DNA from: Myxococcales bacterium
GTDB lineage: Bacteria; Myxococcota_A; Polyangia; Polyangiales; Houyiibacteriaceae
Assembly: GCA_019637115.1 (NCBI GenBank)
Contig: JAHBWH010000007.1
Span: 33,573 to 97,572, forward strand
Direction of reading: 5' to 3'
Length of the DNA: 64,000 nucleotides
How positions within the stretch are numbered: position 1 is the first letter of the stretch; every line of letters begins with the position of its first letter. The notes under the pieces are model-generated. The model was not told the DNA's origin. It made no database searches and was given only the letters and a program-made list of their open reading frames with translations. The position numbers and the translations under genes are program-made. Shown here piece after piece: positions 45,730-54,948 of this stretch.

Positions 45730-46740
45730 TCACTCGTAGCGGCTGAGCTTCACGTCGAGCTCGCGGCGCGCCGCCTCGATGAGCTTCTCGGGGTGGTTCA
45801 CGCCGTCGAGGGCGCGGACCTCCGCGGCGCGCACGGCCTGCTGGCGCTCCATCAGCTCGGCGTAGGCGGCGCCCTGCTGCGGGGTCACGCTGCCCTCGAG
45901 GTACGCGCCCTCCTCGCGGCGCCCGGTCGGGTGTCGGCCGGCGGAGACGGTGGTCGTGAGGTCGAGCAGCAGGTCGAGCTCGGCCTCGGCGCTCGCGAGC
46001 ACCCGGCGGTAGGTGGCCTCGTCGATCTCGCGCGCGCCGTCGGGATCGACGAGCACGCAGAACGCCGGGGCGCCGTAGGTCGCGACGGGCTGGCGGGCGA
46101 TGAGCACCTGGCGGCGCTGCACCTGGCCAGCGACGAGCTCGAGCTCGTCCTCGAGGAACACGACCACGACCTCGCCCGAGGCGAAGTGGGCGTCGACGTC
46201 TGGCGAGGTGAAGCGCGTGCGGGCGTGGGCGAGCACCAGCGTCGGCTGGCGCTGGGCCTTGCGGGCGAGGAGGAACGCAGTGGGCGCGGCGCCGTTGAGG
46301 TTCGTGCACAGCAGCATGTCGCGCTCCTGCCCGAGCCACGCCGCGCGGCCGAGGCGGTGGGCGCAGGGGAAGACCTCGTCGCGCAGGTTGGCCGGCCCGC
46401 GCACGCGGAAGAGCTCGGCGACGCGGACGACGAGCCGCTGCCGCGAGGTGGTCCAGGTGGCGACGTCCTCGGCGGTGAGCCGGACCGCGTCGCACCAGTG
46501 CTCGGGGCCCGGCGGCACGGCGACGAACGGGAACGCGGGGTCGCCCACGTTCTCGATGACGTCGCGGGGGCACGCGGTCCCGAGGCGCGGGCACGGGTAG
46601 TGGGCGGCGCGCGGGCCGGGCACGAGGACGCCCGCCGCGATCAGGTCGTCGGTGACCTGCGCGCCGAGGCGGGCGTCGAGCTCGCGGCGGGTGCCGGCGG
46701 GGAGCTGCCCGCCTTGGAGCGCGCGGAGGAAGGCGTCCAT
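45730..46740 (-). CDS. Hypothetical protein, element-associated
   Basis: 336 aa, ATG at 46740 with GAGGTG upstream. Globular, no membrane segments. Blocks such as EHWCDAVRLTAEDVATWTTS, VFPCAHRLGRAAWLGQERDM and VVVFLEDELELV look like an alpha/beta protein. The C-terminal 80 residues form a charged helix (AAYAELMERQQAVRAAEVRA). I do not recognise the family. Its neighbours (recombinase remnant, phage fragments) suggest that it belongs to the prophage or integrative element. The 115 bp between its stop and the GNAT gene show only short broken frames. Confidence 0.75.
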   Translation of the reverse strand: MDAFLRALQGGQLPAGTRRELDARLGAQVTDDLIAAGVLVPGPRAAHYPCPRLGTACPRDVIENVGDPAFPFVAVPPGPEHWCDAVRLTAEDVATWTTSRQRLVVRVAELFRVRGPANLRDEVFPCAHRLGRAAWLGQERDMLLCTNLNGAAPTAFLLARKAQRQPTLVLAHARTRFTSPDVDAHFASGEVVVVFLEDELELVAGQVQRRQVLIARQPVATYGAPAFCVLVDPDGAREIDEATYRRVLASAEAELDLLLDLTTTVSAGRHPTGRREEGAYLEGSVTPQQGAAYAELMERQQAVRAAEVRALDGVNHPEKLIEAARRELDVKLSRYE

Positions 46741-46747
46741 CGGCACC

Positions 46748-46855
46748 TCACCCCAGCGCCCGCTGGTAGCTCACGCGGGTCTGCGGCTGGCGGAGGAACC
46801 CGCGCGCGAAGAGGAACTCGCGCACGACCGCATCGTAGGTGCGGCGCCCGACCCC
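46748..46855 (-). pseudogene. C-terminal fragment of a phage-type gene
   Basis: 35 residues with real coding look, ending GRRTYDAVVREFLFARGFLR and QPQTRVSYQRALG. It lacks any start. Immediately beyond about 46855 the minus-strand frame loses sense and a plus-strand gene fragment begins, so it was cut by a rearrangement. Its stop lies next to the start of the 336-aa gene downstream. Confidence 0.45.
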
Positions 46856-47102
46856 GCACCGCGCGCTCGCCGACGCGCTCGCGTCCCTCGAGGTCGCGCG
46901 GCGCCTCCGCGATCGGAGCCTGCTCGGCCGGCGCGTCGTGGGTCTCGTCGCCGACGAGCGCCCGATCGTCGAGGCGCTCCTCGATCGCATCGAGGGCGGC
47001 CGGGCGGACTACGGCCCCTGGGCCCCCTCGAGCTCCACCAAGGCCCTGCTCGGACTCTCCCGAGCCGCGACCACGCCCCGAGAGCCTCACCGACGACCCT
47101 GA
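46830..47102 (+). pseudogene. Fragment of a small phage-type gene
   Basis: About 60 residues of good coding character (ASLEVARRLRDRSLLGRRVV, GLVADERPIVEALLDRIEGG, RADYGPW), then an unrelated tail from about 47030 to the stop. There is no convincing start. It abuts the oppositely oriented fragment at 46748-46855. The rest of the gap to 47362 shows no feature beyond the leader of the next gene. Confidence 0.45.
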
Positions 47103-47362
47103 AACAGGACGCGCCAGTTCATGAAATGGCGTTCACCGACCCGGGCAGCAGGTTGGCGACCCTGTTCGATTCGACTACGCTCTCGCTCACGCGGGGCCGA
47201 TTCTAGGGCCAGGTCGCTCCAGCCGCACGGAGAGGCTGTGTCGCCTCGCTGGACGACGACGGGATCGCGTCCGCGGTCTGGCGCGTCGCGTGTCGATCGA
47301 GGTCGCTCGCGAGGCCGCCAGGCACCCTCGCGATCGGGTGAGGGACGTGGTCTGCTCGGGGG

Positions 47363-49903
47363 ATGGGCTGGCCCTCTCTTCGGCTCGAAGAGCGGCTCCA
47401 CGTCGCGGAGGTGGCGCGGATCCTCGACGTGAGCACCAAGACGCTCCGTCGCTGGGATCGCGACGGGACGCTGCCGGCGACGCGCGACACGCGCAGCGGG
47501 TACCGAGTCTACTCGCGCGCGGCCGTCGCGCGCTTCGCGGCGATGCGCGACGGGGTGGCCCGGGAGCTGCCTCGCTCGCGCGACGCGCTGCTGCAGGAGG
47601 CGGCCGCGCGCCTCGGTCGTGGCGAGGTGGTCTGGCTGACGGGGCCGCCAGGCAGCGGCAAGACGTGGCTCGCACGCCTCGTCGCGCGAGGCTTCGACCG
47701 GAGCGTCGAGCTCCGCGCGAACGAGCCTTCGTTCGACGAGGCCTGGGCGAACGCGCGGGCGTGTGCGGGCCCGGACGGGCTCGTGCTCGTCGACGGCGTG
47801 GACGACGTCGCGCGGTTCTCCGTGCGGCTGGAGAGACGCGCCCCCGGTCCGGTCTTGGTCACCACGACCCGTGCGAGCGCGCCGAACGCGCTGGTCGTGG
47901 GATACCTGGACCGGGAGGAGCGGCTCGCCTACCTGAGCGAGCGCGCGCCGGGCGTGCCCACGGTCACGCTGGCGGCAGTGGCCCAGGGGCTCGAGGGTTT
48001 CCCGCCGTGGCTCGACCGTGCGGCCGGATCCTTGTCGTGCTCGTCGTCGCTGCCCGCGGCGTCCGCCGAGGCGACGATCGCGGCGGCGGTCGAGGACCTC
48101 GACGCGATGACGCCGGTGGCGCGCGCGCTCGACGCGACGAGCGCAGCGGGCCGCGACACCCTCGCGGCGCTCGCGGTCCTCTCCGGGCCGTTCACGGTCG
48201 AAGGCGCGGCGGCGCTGCTCGACGTGGGGGGCGCGGCCGCGCTCGCGTCTCTCGACGAGCTCGTGGAGCGCTCGTTGATGTCGCGGAAGGACCACGAACT
48301 CCTCGTCTACGAGCCGGTCCGGCGAGCGCTCGCTCGGCGCGTCGCGCCGGCCGCGTGGACGCGTGCGCAGACGCGCGCGGATCGACTGCTGCTCGCGAGA
48401 GCGCTCACGGAGCGGGGCCGGATCGCGACCTCCGAGGTCGACGAGCTGATCGACGCGGCCGAGCGAGCGCTCGCGGTCGCCGCGGCCCGCGACGCCGAGG
48501 CGTTCGTGCAAGCGATCCCGCCCTGGACCGTCCGGGGGCGCCACGTCGTGCGCCTGCGCGCGCTCACGTCGCGCGGTGTCGAGCTGCCGGCGGCGCTCGA
48601 CGCGGAGCTCGCGGTGCTCGAGGGGGATCTCGAGCGCGCGACGTCCCTCGCGACCCCGCCGACCGCGCGCGCGCTCGACGAGCCTGCTCCCGAGAGCTCG
48701 CGCGACGCGGCGGAGAGAGCACTGACCGCGGCGTACGTCGCGCGGCGACGCGGCGATCACGCGTCGTCGAGGGCGTGGCTCGCGGCGGTCATCGAGGGCG
48801 GGCCTCCCGCATTGCGGGCGCGCGCGCTGAACGAGCAGTGGGCCGCGCTCTACCTCGACGGTCGCGTCCGCGAGTCGCTCGCGGCGCTCGAGGAGGCCTC
48901 GGCGATCGCATCGCGCGAGGAGCTGACGCCGCTTCGTGCCGCGACCGCGTCGAACCTCGCGAACACCTGGGCGAGCCTCGGCGACCTCGATGCCGCCGAG
49001 CGAGCCGCGGAGGAGGCGTTCGCGCTCGCGCTCGACGAGCGCACGCGCGCGATCACGCTCTCGGCGATCGCGCGCCTCGCGCTCGAGCGGGGTGCTCCGG
49101 ACGACGCCGAGCGCACGATCGCGCAGGTGCGTCAGACGGGAGCGCACGACGAAGACCTCGGGCTCCGCTCGTTCCTGCGCCGCCTCGACGCGTGGCTCGC
49201 GCACCAACGCGAGGACCTCGCGGCGGCCCGTGCCGCCTTCGAGGACGCTGCTGCGATCGCGCGCGAAGCCGGCGAGGCGCATCTCTGCCATCGCGCCCGA
49301 GTGGAGCACGCGCTCTGCGTCCTGGCGCAGGACCCGGCGCAGGCGCTCGAGCTCTCGCGCGACGTCGCCGGCAGGTTGGCATCGACCGTGGCGTCCGCCG
49401 CGCGCGTCGTGCTCCGAGCGGGGGTGTCAGGGGGGCTCGAGGTCGATGGCGGGGTGGACGGTTCGTCGACGATCGACGATCGATGCATGCGCGTGCTGGC
49501 GCTGCTCGACGCGCAGACGCCGATCGCTTCTGCGTGGGACGCGCTCCGCCTCGCGCGACGCGCCGCGATGACGCGCGCGGCGGTGGCGGCGCTTCGCGCG
49601 CACGCTCCATCTCGGCTGGCCTTCGTGGGGCTCGCCGGAGGCATGGTCCTCGTCGGCGACCACCCCGTGGATCTCCGACGCGCGCCCGTGCTGTGGCGCG
49701 TCGCGGAGCGCGTCGCGGCGTCGGGCGCCGATGGCGTCTCGGCGGACGCGCTGCTCGCCCGCGGGTGGCCCGACGAGCGGCTGGTGCGACGGCGCGCGGT
49801 CCACCGCGTGTACGGGCGCGTGCGAGAGCTTCGCGCGCTCGGAGTCCCCATCGAGCTCGAGGAGGGGCGCTACCGGTTCGCCCTGCCGATCCTGTGGTCT
49901 TGA
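47363..49903 (+). CDS. MerR-HTH / STAND NTPase / TPR regulator
   Basis: 846 aa, ATG at 47363. Residues 10-60 are a MerR-type HTH (LHVAEVARILDVSTKTLRRW, DTRSGYRVYSRAAVARF). A P-loop NTPase follows (VWLTGPPGSGKTWLARLVAR near 95, Walker B GLVLVDGVDDVA near 140, then a LAALAVLSGPFTVEGAAALL winged-helix). Residues 430-650 form TPR-like helical repeats (ANTWASLGDLDAAERAAEEA). The C-terminal 90 residues resemble an OmpR-type winged helix (RAVHRVYGRVRELRALGVPI). It predicts a large signal-integrating transcription regulator with DNA-binding ends. It is convergent with the next gene, and its target is unknown. Confidence 0.85.
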   Translation: MGWPSLRLEERLHVAEVARILDVSTKTLRRWDRDGTLPATRDTRSGYRVYSRAAVARFAAMRDGVARELPRSRDALLQEAAARLGRGEVVWLTGPPGSGKTWLARLVARGFDRSVELRANEPSFDEAWANARACAGPDGLVLVDGVDDVARFSVRLERRAPGPVLVTTTRASAPNALVVGYLDREERLAYLSERAPGVPTVTLAAVAQGLEGFPPWLDRAAGSLSCSSSLPAASAEATIAAAVEDLDAMTPVARALDATSAAGRDTLAALAVLSGPFTVEGAAALLDVGGAAALASLDELVERSLMSRKDHELLVYEPVRRALARRVAPAAWTRAQTRADRLLLARALTERGRIATSEVDELIDAAERALAVAAARDAEAFVQAIPPWTVRGRHVVRLRALTSRGVELPAALDAELAVLEGDLERATSLATPPTARALDEPAPESSRDAAERALTAAYVARRRGDHASSRAWLAAVIEGGPPALRARALNEQWAALYLDGRVRESLAALEEASAIASREELTPLRAATASNLANTWASLGDLDAAERAAEEAFALALDERTRAITLSAIARLALERGAPDDAERTIAQVRQTGAHDEDLGLRSFLRRLDAWLAHQREDLAAARAAFEDAAAIAREAGEAHLCHRARVEHALCVLAQDPAQALELSRDVAGRLASTVASAARVVLRAGVSGGLEVDGGVDGSSTIDDRCMRVLALLDAQTPIASAWDALRLARRAAMTRAAVAALRAHAPSRLAFVGLAGGMVLVGDHPVDLRRAPVLWRVAERVAASGADGVSADALLARGWPDERLVRRRAVHRVYGRVRELRALGVPIELEEGRYRFALPILWS

Positions 49904-49915
49904 GCGGCGTGCGGA

Positions 49916-51490
49916 CTATCTGCGGCGGCGCGGTGTCGGCGCTCGCAGGGCGCGCAGGATCGACGCCGGTCTGGGCACGCGCGGGCACGTCGGATCGGGC
50001 GGCGGCAAGGGGTCGAGCCCGAAGAGCATCCGCACGTCGCGAACGAGCTCCGACTGCGCGATGCGCGGATGGCGCGAGCCCGTGACGGAGGTTCGCCGGA
50101 AGGCGACCTTTCTTGCACCTCCGAGCCCGGCACCGTAGCCGGCGTGATGGATCGAGAGCTGCGTCTCGCCCGCCTCGCGGAACGCACGGGTGAACCCACC
50201 GTCGGTCTCCGGGAGCTCCACGAGCCCCGCGCGCTGGCAGCGTGAGCGCCAGGTGTCGTTCGGGAGCTCCGGTAGCGTGCTCGGCTCGGGCATCTCCGAC
50301 GGCTCGAAGCACGCACGCTCGCGCTGCGCGAACGGTGCCGGCGTCCCGACCTCGTCTTCCGTCGGCCAGCCCGCGTCGCCGTGCTCGAGCGGGTGCGCGA
50401 CCACCGCCATCAGGTGACCGGCGGGCCGGACCCGGCCCTCGCGCGTCCGCAGGGCTCCGTCGCCATCGACCCACACGAGGCCGTGCTCTTCCACGTGGAG
50501 CAGCGTCCCGCGGATCGCGGAGGCGACGAACGGGCTCGAGAGCCAATGACGTCGCAGCGCATGCACGGGGATGGGGTGCTGCCCGATCATCGCGAGCTCG
50601 AGCGCGCCCGCGACGATGCGAGCCCAGAGCTCCTCGCTCCCCGGCTGCTCGCGCGCGATGTCCTCCGCGGTCGGCAGCCAGCCGCCGGCGTTCGAGAGCA
50701 GCACTTCCCCCGAGAAGCGTCGTCCACCTGCGAAGCGGAGAGCGTCGCGCCGCTGGCCCTCGGCCTCGCGCGACCATCGGATGATCCACCTTCGGTACGA
50801 GGCCAGGGACGCGAGCCCCTGGTACTCCCAGGGCCTGCGCGTCAGCAGTCCGTGCTCGTGCGCGCGCGCCAGCTCGTCCACGAGGCGCTGCGAGGGGGGC
50901 AGGATCCATCGGTCCTTCGCGTGCGCCTTCGGGTCCGCGAGGAGCCAGCACCCGAGCTCGAAGAGCGAGTCGTCGTCGACGATAGACGCGAGGAGCCGCG
51001 TCAGCTCCGCGTACGTGGGGTCGGTCATCAGCGCGAGGAAGAAACGCTGCGCTCCCGCGGAGAGCGGACCACCGCCGGCCCAGCGCAGCGCGGGCGCACG
51101 TCTTCCCTCGTCGCGCAGCCGCACTCTCATCCGGGGCGAGGGCGCGAGCAGGGCGTCGAGGTCGCTGGTGCTTCGCTCGAGCACGAGCTTCTCGATGGTC
51201 CACGGGGTCACGCCGAGGTGAGTCGAGGCCCCGAGATCGAACGCCGAGTCGAAACGATAGTAGAGCCCGCGCGCGCTCCATCGATAGTCGCGGTCGGCGA
51301 GGACGACCTTGGCGGCGTGCGGTCGGATCTCGTCCTCGCCGACGCCCGCAGCGTCCGCGAGCTGCGCGAACGGTACGAGGCCGCGAACGCTTCCGGCGAA
51401 CGCTCCACGGATCCGGGCCTTGATCTCGGGCACGGCGGGGGCCCTCGACGCGAGGACTCGAAGCCCTTGCAGGTGGTGCTCCTCGGGCAT
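49916..51490 (-). CDS. DUF4132-like protein
   Basis: 524 aa. The ATG at 51490 follows the upstream stop by one base. The C-terminal half resembles DUF4132: a positively charged RRWIIRWSREAEGQRRDALR block, GHLMAVVAHPLEHGDAGW with APFAQRERACFEP, a TWRSRCQRAGL block and the final RIAQSELVRDVRMLFG. DUF4132 proteins are uncharacterised and commonly sit with HEAT/WGR or MoxR-type genes in large genomes. The first 150 residues are a helical/HTH-like region (VPFAQLADAAGVGEDEIRPH). Forms a unit with the HEAT-BRCT gene. Confidence 0.68.
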   Translation of the reverse strand: MPEEHHLQGLRVLASRAPAVPEIKARIRGAFAGSVRGLVPFAQLADAAGVGEDEIRPHAAKVVLADRDYRWSARGLYYRFDSAFDLGASTHLGVTPWTIEKLVLERSTSDLDALLAPSPRMRVRLRDEGRRAPALRWAGGGPLSAGAQRFFLALMTDPTYAELTRLLASIVDDDSLFELGCWLLADPKAHAKDRWILPPSQRLVDELARAHEHGLLTRRPWEYQGLASLASYRRWIIRWSREAEGQRRDALRFAGGRRFSGEVLLSNAGGWLPTAEDIAREQPGSEELWARIVAGALELAMIGQHPIPVHALRRHWLSSPFVASAIRGTLLHVEEHGLVWVDGDGALRTREGRVRPAGHLMAVVAHPLEHGDAGWPTEDEVGTPAPFAQRERACFEPSEMPEPSTLPELPNDTWRSRCQRAGLVELPETDGGFTRAFREAGETQLSIHHAGYGAGLGGARKVAFRRTSVTGSRHPRIAQSELVRDVRMLFGLDPLPPPDPTCPRVPRPASILRALRAPTPRRRR

Positions 51491-51491
51491 C

Positions 51492-54224
51492 TCAGGGGAG
51501 CTCGTAGAGGGTCATGGTCCACGGCGTCGCCTTTCCTCGGGCGAGGTCGAGGAGCCCCGCGGGACCGAGGGCCCAGATCGCTTGTGCGGCCGCAGGGAGC
51601 GAGATGAAGTGATCCGCGGTGGCGACGGGGTAGATCCATCGGCCGACCGGCCCTTCGCTGGCGACCACGAGGGCACCCCCGAAGAGCCCGACTCGCGCGC
51701 CGAACCGATTCGGTCGGCCGCTCGGCGCGTGGTGCTCGCGCGCCAGCTGCCAGCCGGTCGCTTCACGACGGTAGAGCAGGACCTTGCCCTCCCCGCGAGG
51801 GCAGCCCACCGCAAGCGTGTCGTGGTGCATCGCGACGCTCTCCGCCCAGGGGTCGGCGAGCGTGAAGGTCTCGCGCCAGCTTCCGGCGTCTCGCTCGAAG
51901 ACCTGGATGCCGCTCGGCACGCGCGCGGCGATGGCGCGCCCGTCGGTCGCGAGCACGAGCGGCTTTTTGCAAGGCACCGACTCGGGGGCGCCGAGCCGAC
52001 CCTCCGAGTAGCCGAATGCAAATACGCCGTTCGTGAAGTTCCCTGCAACCACGAGCGCCTCTGCCGCCGCGGCCCGCAGAGTGAGGTCGGATTGCTGCCA
52101 GGTCTTGTGAGGCGCGAGGGGATGTTCGACGCCGTCGACGACGAGCGCCCAGCGGCGCTCGCCGATGCACGCCAGCTCGAAGTCGTTGCCGGCGAACAAG
52201 CTCGAAGACGCGTGCGACGCGCGCTTCTCCGTCCACCCCGTGTTTTCATATCGGAAGAGGAGGTCCTGCCGATACGCGGCCACGTGGATCCACGACGGTC
52301 CGACGAGCCCCACTTTTCGGGGAGCAAAGTCGTCAGGAAGGCTGAACCGAAGCGCCGAGGGCATGCCTGCCGTCGCGGGTAAGGCGACGGCGGCAGGAGG
52401 GCTCTCGGCGGGGGGCGTAGACGTGTCTACGACCTCGGCGATCGGCGGGCGTGGACCGAGCCATTCGGCCGCGTCCAGATCGGCGCCGCGGATGAGCTGC
52501 ACCTGGAGCTCGCGCGCCCGCGTGAGGAGGGCCTCGTCCGGCCGGTCGCCGACGAGCAAGTGGGTGACCTTCTCGTCGAGGCGGCGGTGAAACGTCGCGC
52601 CTCGATCCCGGAGCCGACACTCGACCTCGTCCAGCTCGTAGTCGTCGAAGTTGCCAGTCATCACTGCGACCATGCCGGCGAGTGGCCTGGACCGCTTCTT
52701 CGTACGCCGGAGAATGGCTACCGGCGACGCCCCGAACGCCTCGATGATCCGGTCGAGACACTCCTCTACCGATCCGAGGCGCCACATCCCCTCGGGGTGT
52801 GCATGGAAGACGTCGCCGTCGTGGAGAAACCAAACGTCGGCCCCTTCCACCGTCAGAATGTCGGCGTGTGCGAGCCGAGCCCGCGCTGGGGCCGGAAGGT
52901 ACTCCTCCTGTTCGTATTCCGTCGGGCCCTGGGCCAGCAGGAGACCCCGCAGCGGGCGGATGGTCGGCAGCCCCTCGAGCCGCTCCACCAGGCCGGGCAA
53001 CCCGCGGGCGAGCGCTCGCAGGTAGACGATCGGACTCGGAGGGGGTCGTACGTCTGGGACCGGTTCGACGATGGCAGAGGCGACTCGCAGGGCTTCGACT
53101 TGCGCGCGGAGCAGCTCGGCGTCGTAGCGGAGGCTCACCGCGGGCGCGTGGGAAGCGAAGCGGCTGCGCACCCCGTCGCTCGCCAGATCGCGCAGCGTCC
53201 GGTCGTAGGTGGCGAGGCCAGCCCTGCGCTTCGCGCGGGCGCTCCCGGAGTCGTAGGCGTCGTAGACCGCCGCGAGCTGCTCGAGCCGCGCTCGGCAGAG
53301 CGCGGCGATGTCGGCAGCGCTCGATCCTGGGGGTACGAGGCAGCCGGCGAGGGTGTTTCGGAACGGGCTCTCGGAGGCGACGACGGGGGCTCGCCACGCC
53401 ACCGTGGTCGTCTGCCCGAGGTCTACGCTGCGTGCGCGCAAGAGCGCGAGGAGCGGCTCCGAGCACGCGGCTCCGAGGTGGACCAGCGAGACTCCGTCGA
53501 TCTTCACTGCGCCTGGGTCGCTCATCGGTGCGACGAGCGCGCTCAGAGGGCTCACGTCGCCGCCGAGCGAAGGGACTGGCGACCATGGCTCGCTGGAGAA
53601 GTGGTGGGCCCTGAGGCTCAGCCAGATGGCCCGTGCGTAGTCCTCGTCACGTGCGACCTCGGTGTATCGATCGGCGTGCTCCTTCCGGCGGAGGTGCTCC
53701 GCACGCTCGACCACGCTCATCTGCGACCAAGACCCGCTCCGGCTACGCACGATGGGCTCGAGAATCGCGCGGACCGAGGCCGCCTTCTCGCGTGCGAGCG
53801 CCGCTTCAAGGAGAGGGAGCGCTTTGGGTTGCTTCCAGGTGCGGGCGAACTCGGCGGCGGAGGCCCGGACACCTGCGCTCTTGTGTTCGAGCGCGCGGCC
53901 CAACATCTCGACGAGTCGCGGGGTGTCGCAGACTCGCTGCAGGCCGATCCAGGAGCCCTCGCGCGAAGTCTTGGCGGTGTGGAAGGTCCCCAGCTCGAAC
54001 ACCTCGGGACTGCTCGGTGGGGTCGGCGCCGTCGCCAATCTGTGATGATACCCGGAGATCTCGCCCGCGATCAGGCGGCGCGCGAGCTCGTCCACGCACG
54101 CACGGTCCGAGAGGAGCGCACGCTCGCGCCGTGCGGCAGCTTGGAACTCCGTCTCGTCTTGGGGGCGGTAGGCTCGCCAGGCGAGGTACTCGTCGGCGTC
54201 GTCGGTCCGTGCGGGGGGTCTCAT
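51492..54224 (-). CDS. HEAT-repeat / BRCT / beta-propeller protein
   Basis: 910 aa, ATG at 54224 after AGGAGG. Residues 100-180 hold HEAT-like helices (LVEMLGRALEHKSAGVRASA, KALPLLEAALAREKAASVRA). Residues 511-585 are a BRCT domain (LAGMVAVMTGNFDDYELDEV, DEKVTHLLVGDRPDEALLTR). From about 630 to the end come short repeated beta motifs (LVVAGNFTNGVFAFGYSEGR, DTLAVGCPRGEGKVLLYRRE, FGARVGLFGGALVVAS) like an FG-GAP-type propeller. BRCT domains read phosphoproteins or DNA ends. This domain mix is unusual for bacteria outside NAD-ligase. No signal peptide, so cytoplasmic. Coupled to the DUF4132-like gene. Confidence 0.8.
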   Translation of the reverse strand: MRPPARTDDADEYLAWRAYRPQDETEFQAAARRERALLSDRACVDELARRLIAGEISGYHHRLATAPTPPSSPEVFELGTFHTAKTSREGSWIGLQRVCDTPRLVEMLGRALEHKSAGVRASAAEFARTWKQPKALPLLEAALAREKAASVRAILEPIVRSRSGSWSQMSVVERAEHLRRKEHADRYTEVARDEDYARAIWLSLRAHHFSSEPWSPVPSLGGDVSPLSALVAPMSDPGAVKIDGVSLVHLGAACSEPLLALLRARSVDLGQTTTVAWRAPVVASESPFRNTLAGCLVPPGSSAADIAALCRARLEQLAAVYDAYDSGSARAKRRAGLATYDRTLRDLASDGVRSRFASHAPAVSLRYDAELLRAQVEALRVASAIVEPVPDVRPPPSPIVYLRALARGLPGLVERLEGLPTIRPLRGLLLAQGPTEYEQEEYLPAPARARLAHADILTVEGADVWFLHDGDVFHAHPEGMWRLGSVEECLDRIIEAFGASPVAILRRTKKRSRPLAGMVAVMTGNFDDYELDEVECRLRDRGATFHRRLDEKVTHLLVGDRPDEALLTRARELQVQLIRGADLDAAEWLGPRPPIAEVVDTSTPPAESPPAAVALPATAGMPSALRFSLPDDFAPRKVGLVGPSWIHVAAYRQDLLFRYENTGWTEKRASHASSSLFAGNDFELACIGERRWALVVDGVEHPLAPHKTWQQSDLTLRAAAAEALVVAGNFTNGVFAFGYSEGRLGAPESVPCKKPLVLATDGRAIAARVPSGIQVFERDAGSWRETFTLADPWAESVAMHHDTLAVGCPRGEGKVLLYRREATGWQLAREHHAPSGRPNRFGARVGLFGGALVVASEGPVGRWIYPVATADHFISLPAAAQAIWALGPAGLLDLARGKATPWTMTLYELP

Positions 54225-54263
54225 TCCGGCCTCCTGATGCGATGTTCGCGCACGCTTCGCGGC

Positions 54264-54899
54264 TCAGTCGCCTCCGAACGAGAAGACCCTCAGCTCCAGG
54301 GTCTCCACGTCCGAGAGCGCCGGGTCACCGAGCCACACGGTCGGAGTGGGCGACCACTGAAACCAGGGCTGCGCCGGGTCGTAGGACTCGTCGTCGAGCA
54401 GATCGGGATCGGGGATCCGGCCCTGCTCAACGACCAGGAGGTCGAGCCCGCCCGCCCAAGCGAGCCGAACGGGGCCCGACTCGAGGACGAACTGGTCGGT
54501 GGGCCCCACGGCGAAGGCGGTCACGCGCGCCTCGGCCTTCGCTCCGAACACCTGCTCGACTAGCCGGACGAGGTGCGGCCCGCGGGCGCGGAGCTCGCGC
54601 TCGAGCTCGCGCTTCGCGAACGGCGAGGCTTCGCCGGCGCTGACCACGAGCGGGGAGGCGAGCAAGACCGGGGTCTGCCTCGCGTCCTCCGCTTCGACCC
54701 CGAACGAGCTGCCGGGGACGACGAGCGCGAGCTCGTCCCGGAGCGCCTTCGGGAGCTGCTTCCTGTCCGCATGCACACCTGCTTCGAGGCGCTCGGCCGC
54801 TCTCGCGAGGTCGGAGCCATCGAGCGGCAGTTCCACGGCTACGGCGAGAATGGCGTGGGCGACGTCGTCGTGAAGGAACCGTGTCAGCGAGGAAGGCAT
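54264..54899 (-). CDS. Hypothetical protein in the HEAT-BRCT unit
   Basis: 211 aa. ATG at 54899 with GGAGAG upstream; a longer frame to 55313 is rejected because it runs through the phage gene next door. Mostly helical N-terminal half (PKALRDELALVVPGSSFGVE) and a beta-rich C-terminal half (QFVLESGPVRLAWAGGLDLL, VWLGDPALSDVETLELRVFS). No known motif. It is 39 bp upstream of the HEAT-BRCT gene on the same strand, so probably co-transcribed with it. Confidence 0.72.
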   Translation of the reverse strand: MPSSLTRFLHDDVAHAILAVAVELPLDGSDLARAAERLEAGVHADRKQLPKALRDELALVVPGSSFGVEAEDARQTPVLLASPLVVSAGEASPFAKRELERELRARGPHLVRLVEQVFGAKAEARVTAFAVGPTDQFVLESGPVRLAWAGGLDLLVVEQGRIPDPDLLDDESYDPAQPWFQWSPTPTVWLGDPALSDVETLELRVFSFGGD

Positions 54900-54948
54900 G
54901 TTGGAATCTCTCCAGGATGAGATGACCTCGCACCGTCGCGGCGCGCTC

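Noticed and set aside
47087..49309. 740-codon open frame on the minus strand opposite the STAND regulator
   Set aside because: Translation is almost only Arg, Ala, Gly, Pro and Glu with no domain; it is the antisense of a well-supported gene in very GC-rich DNA.
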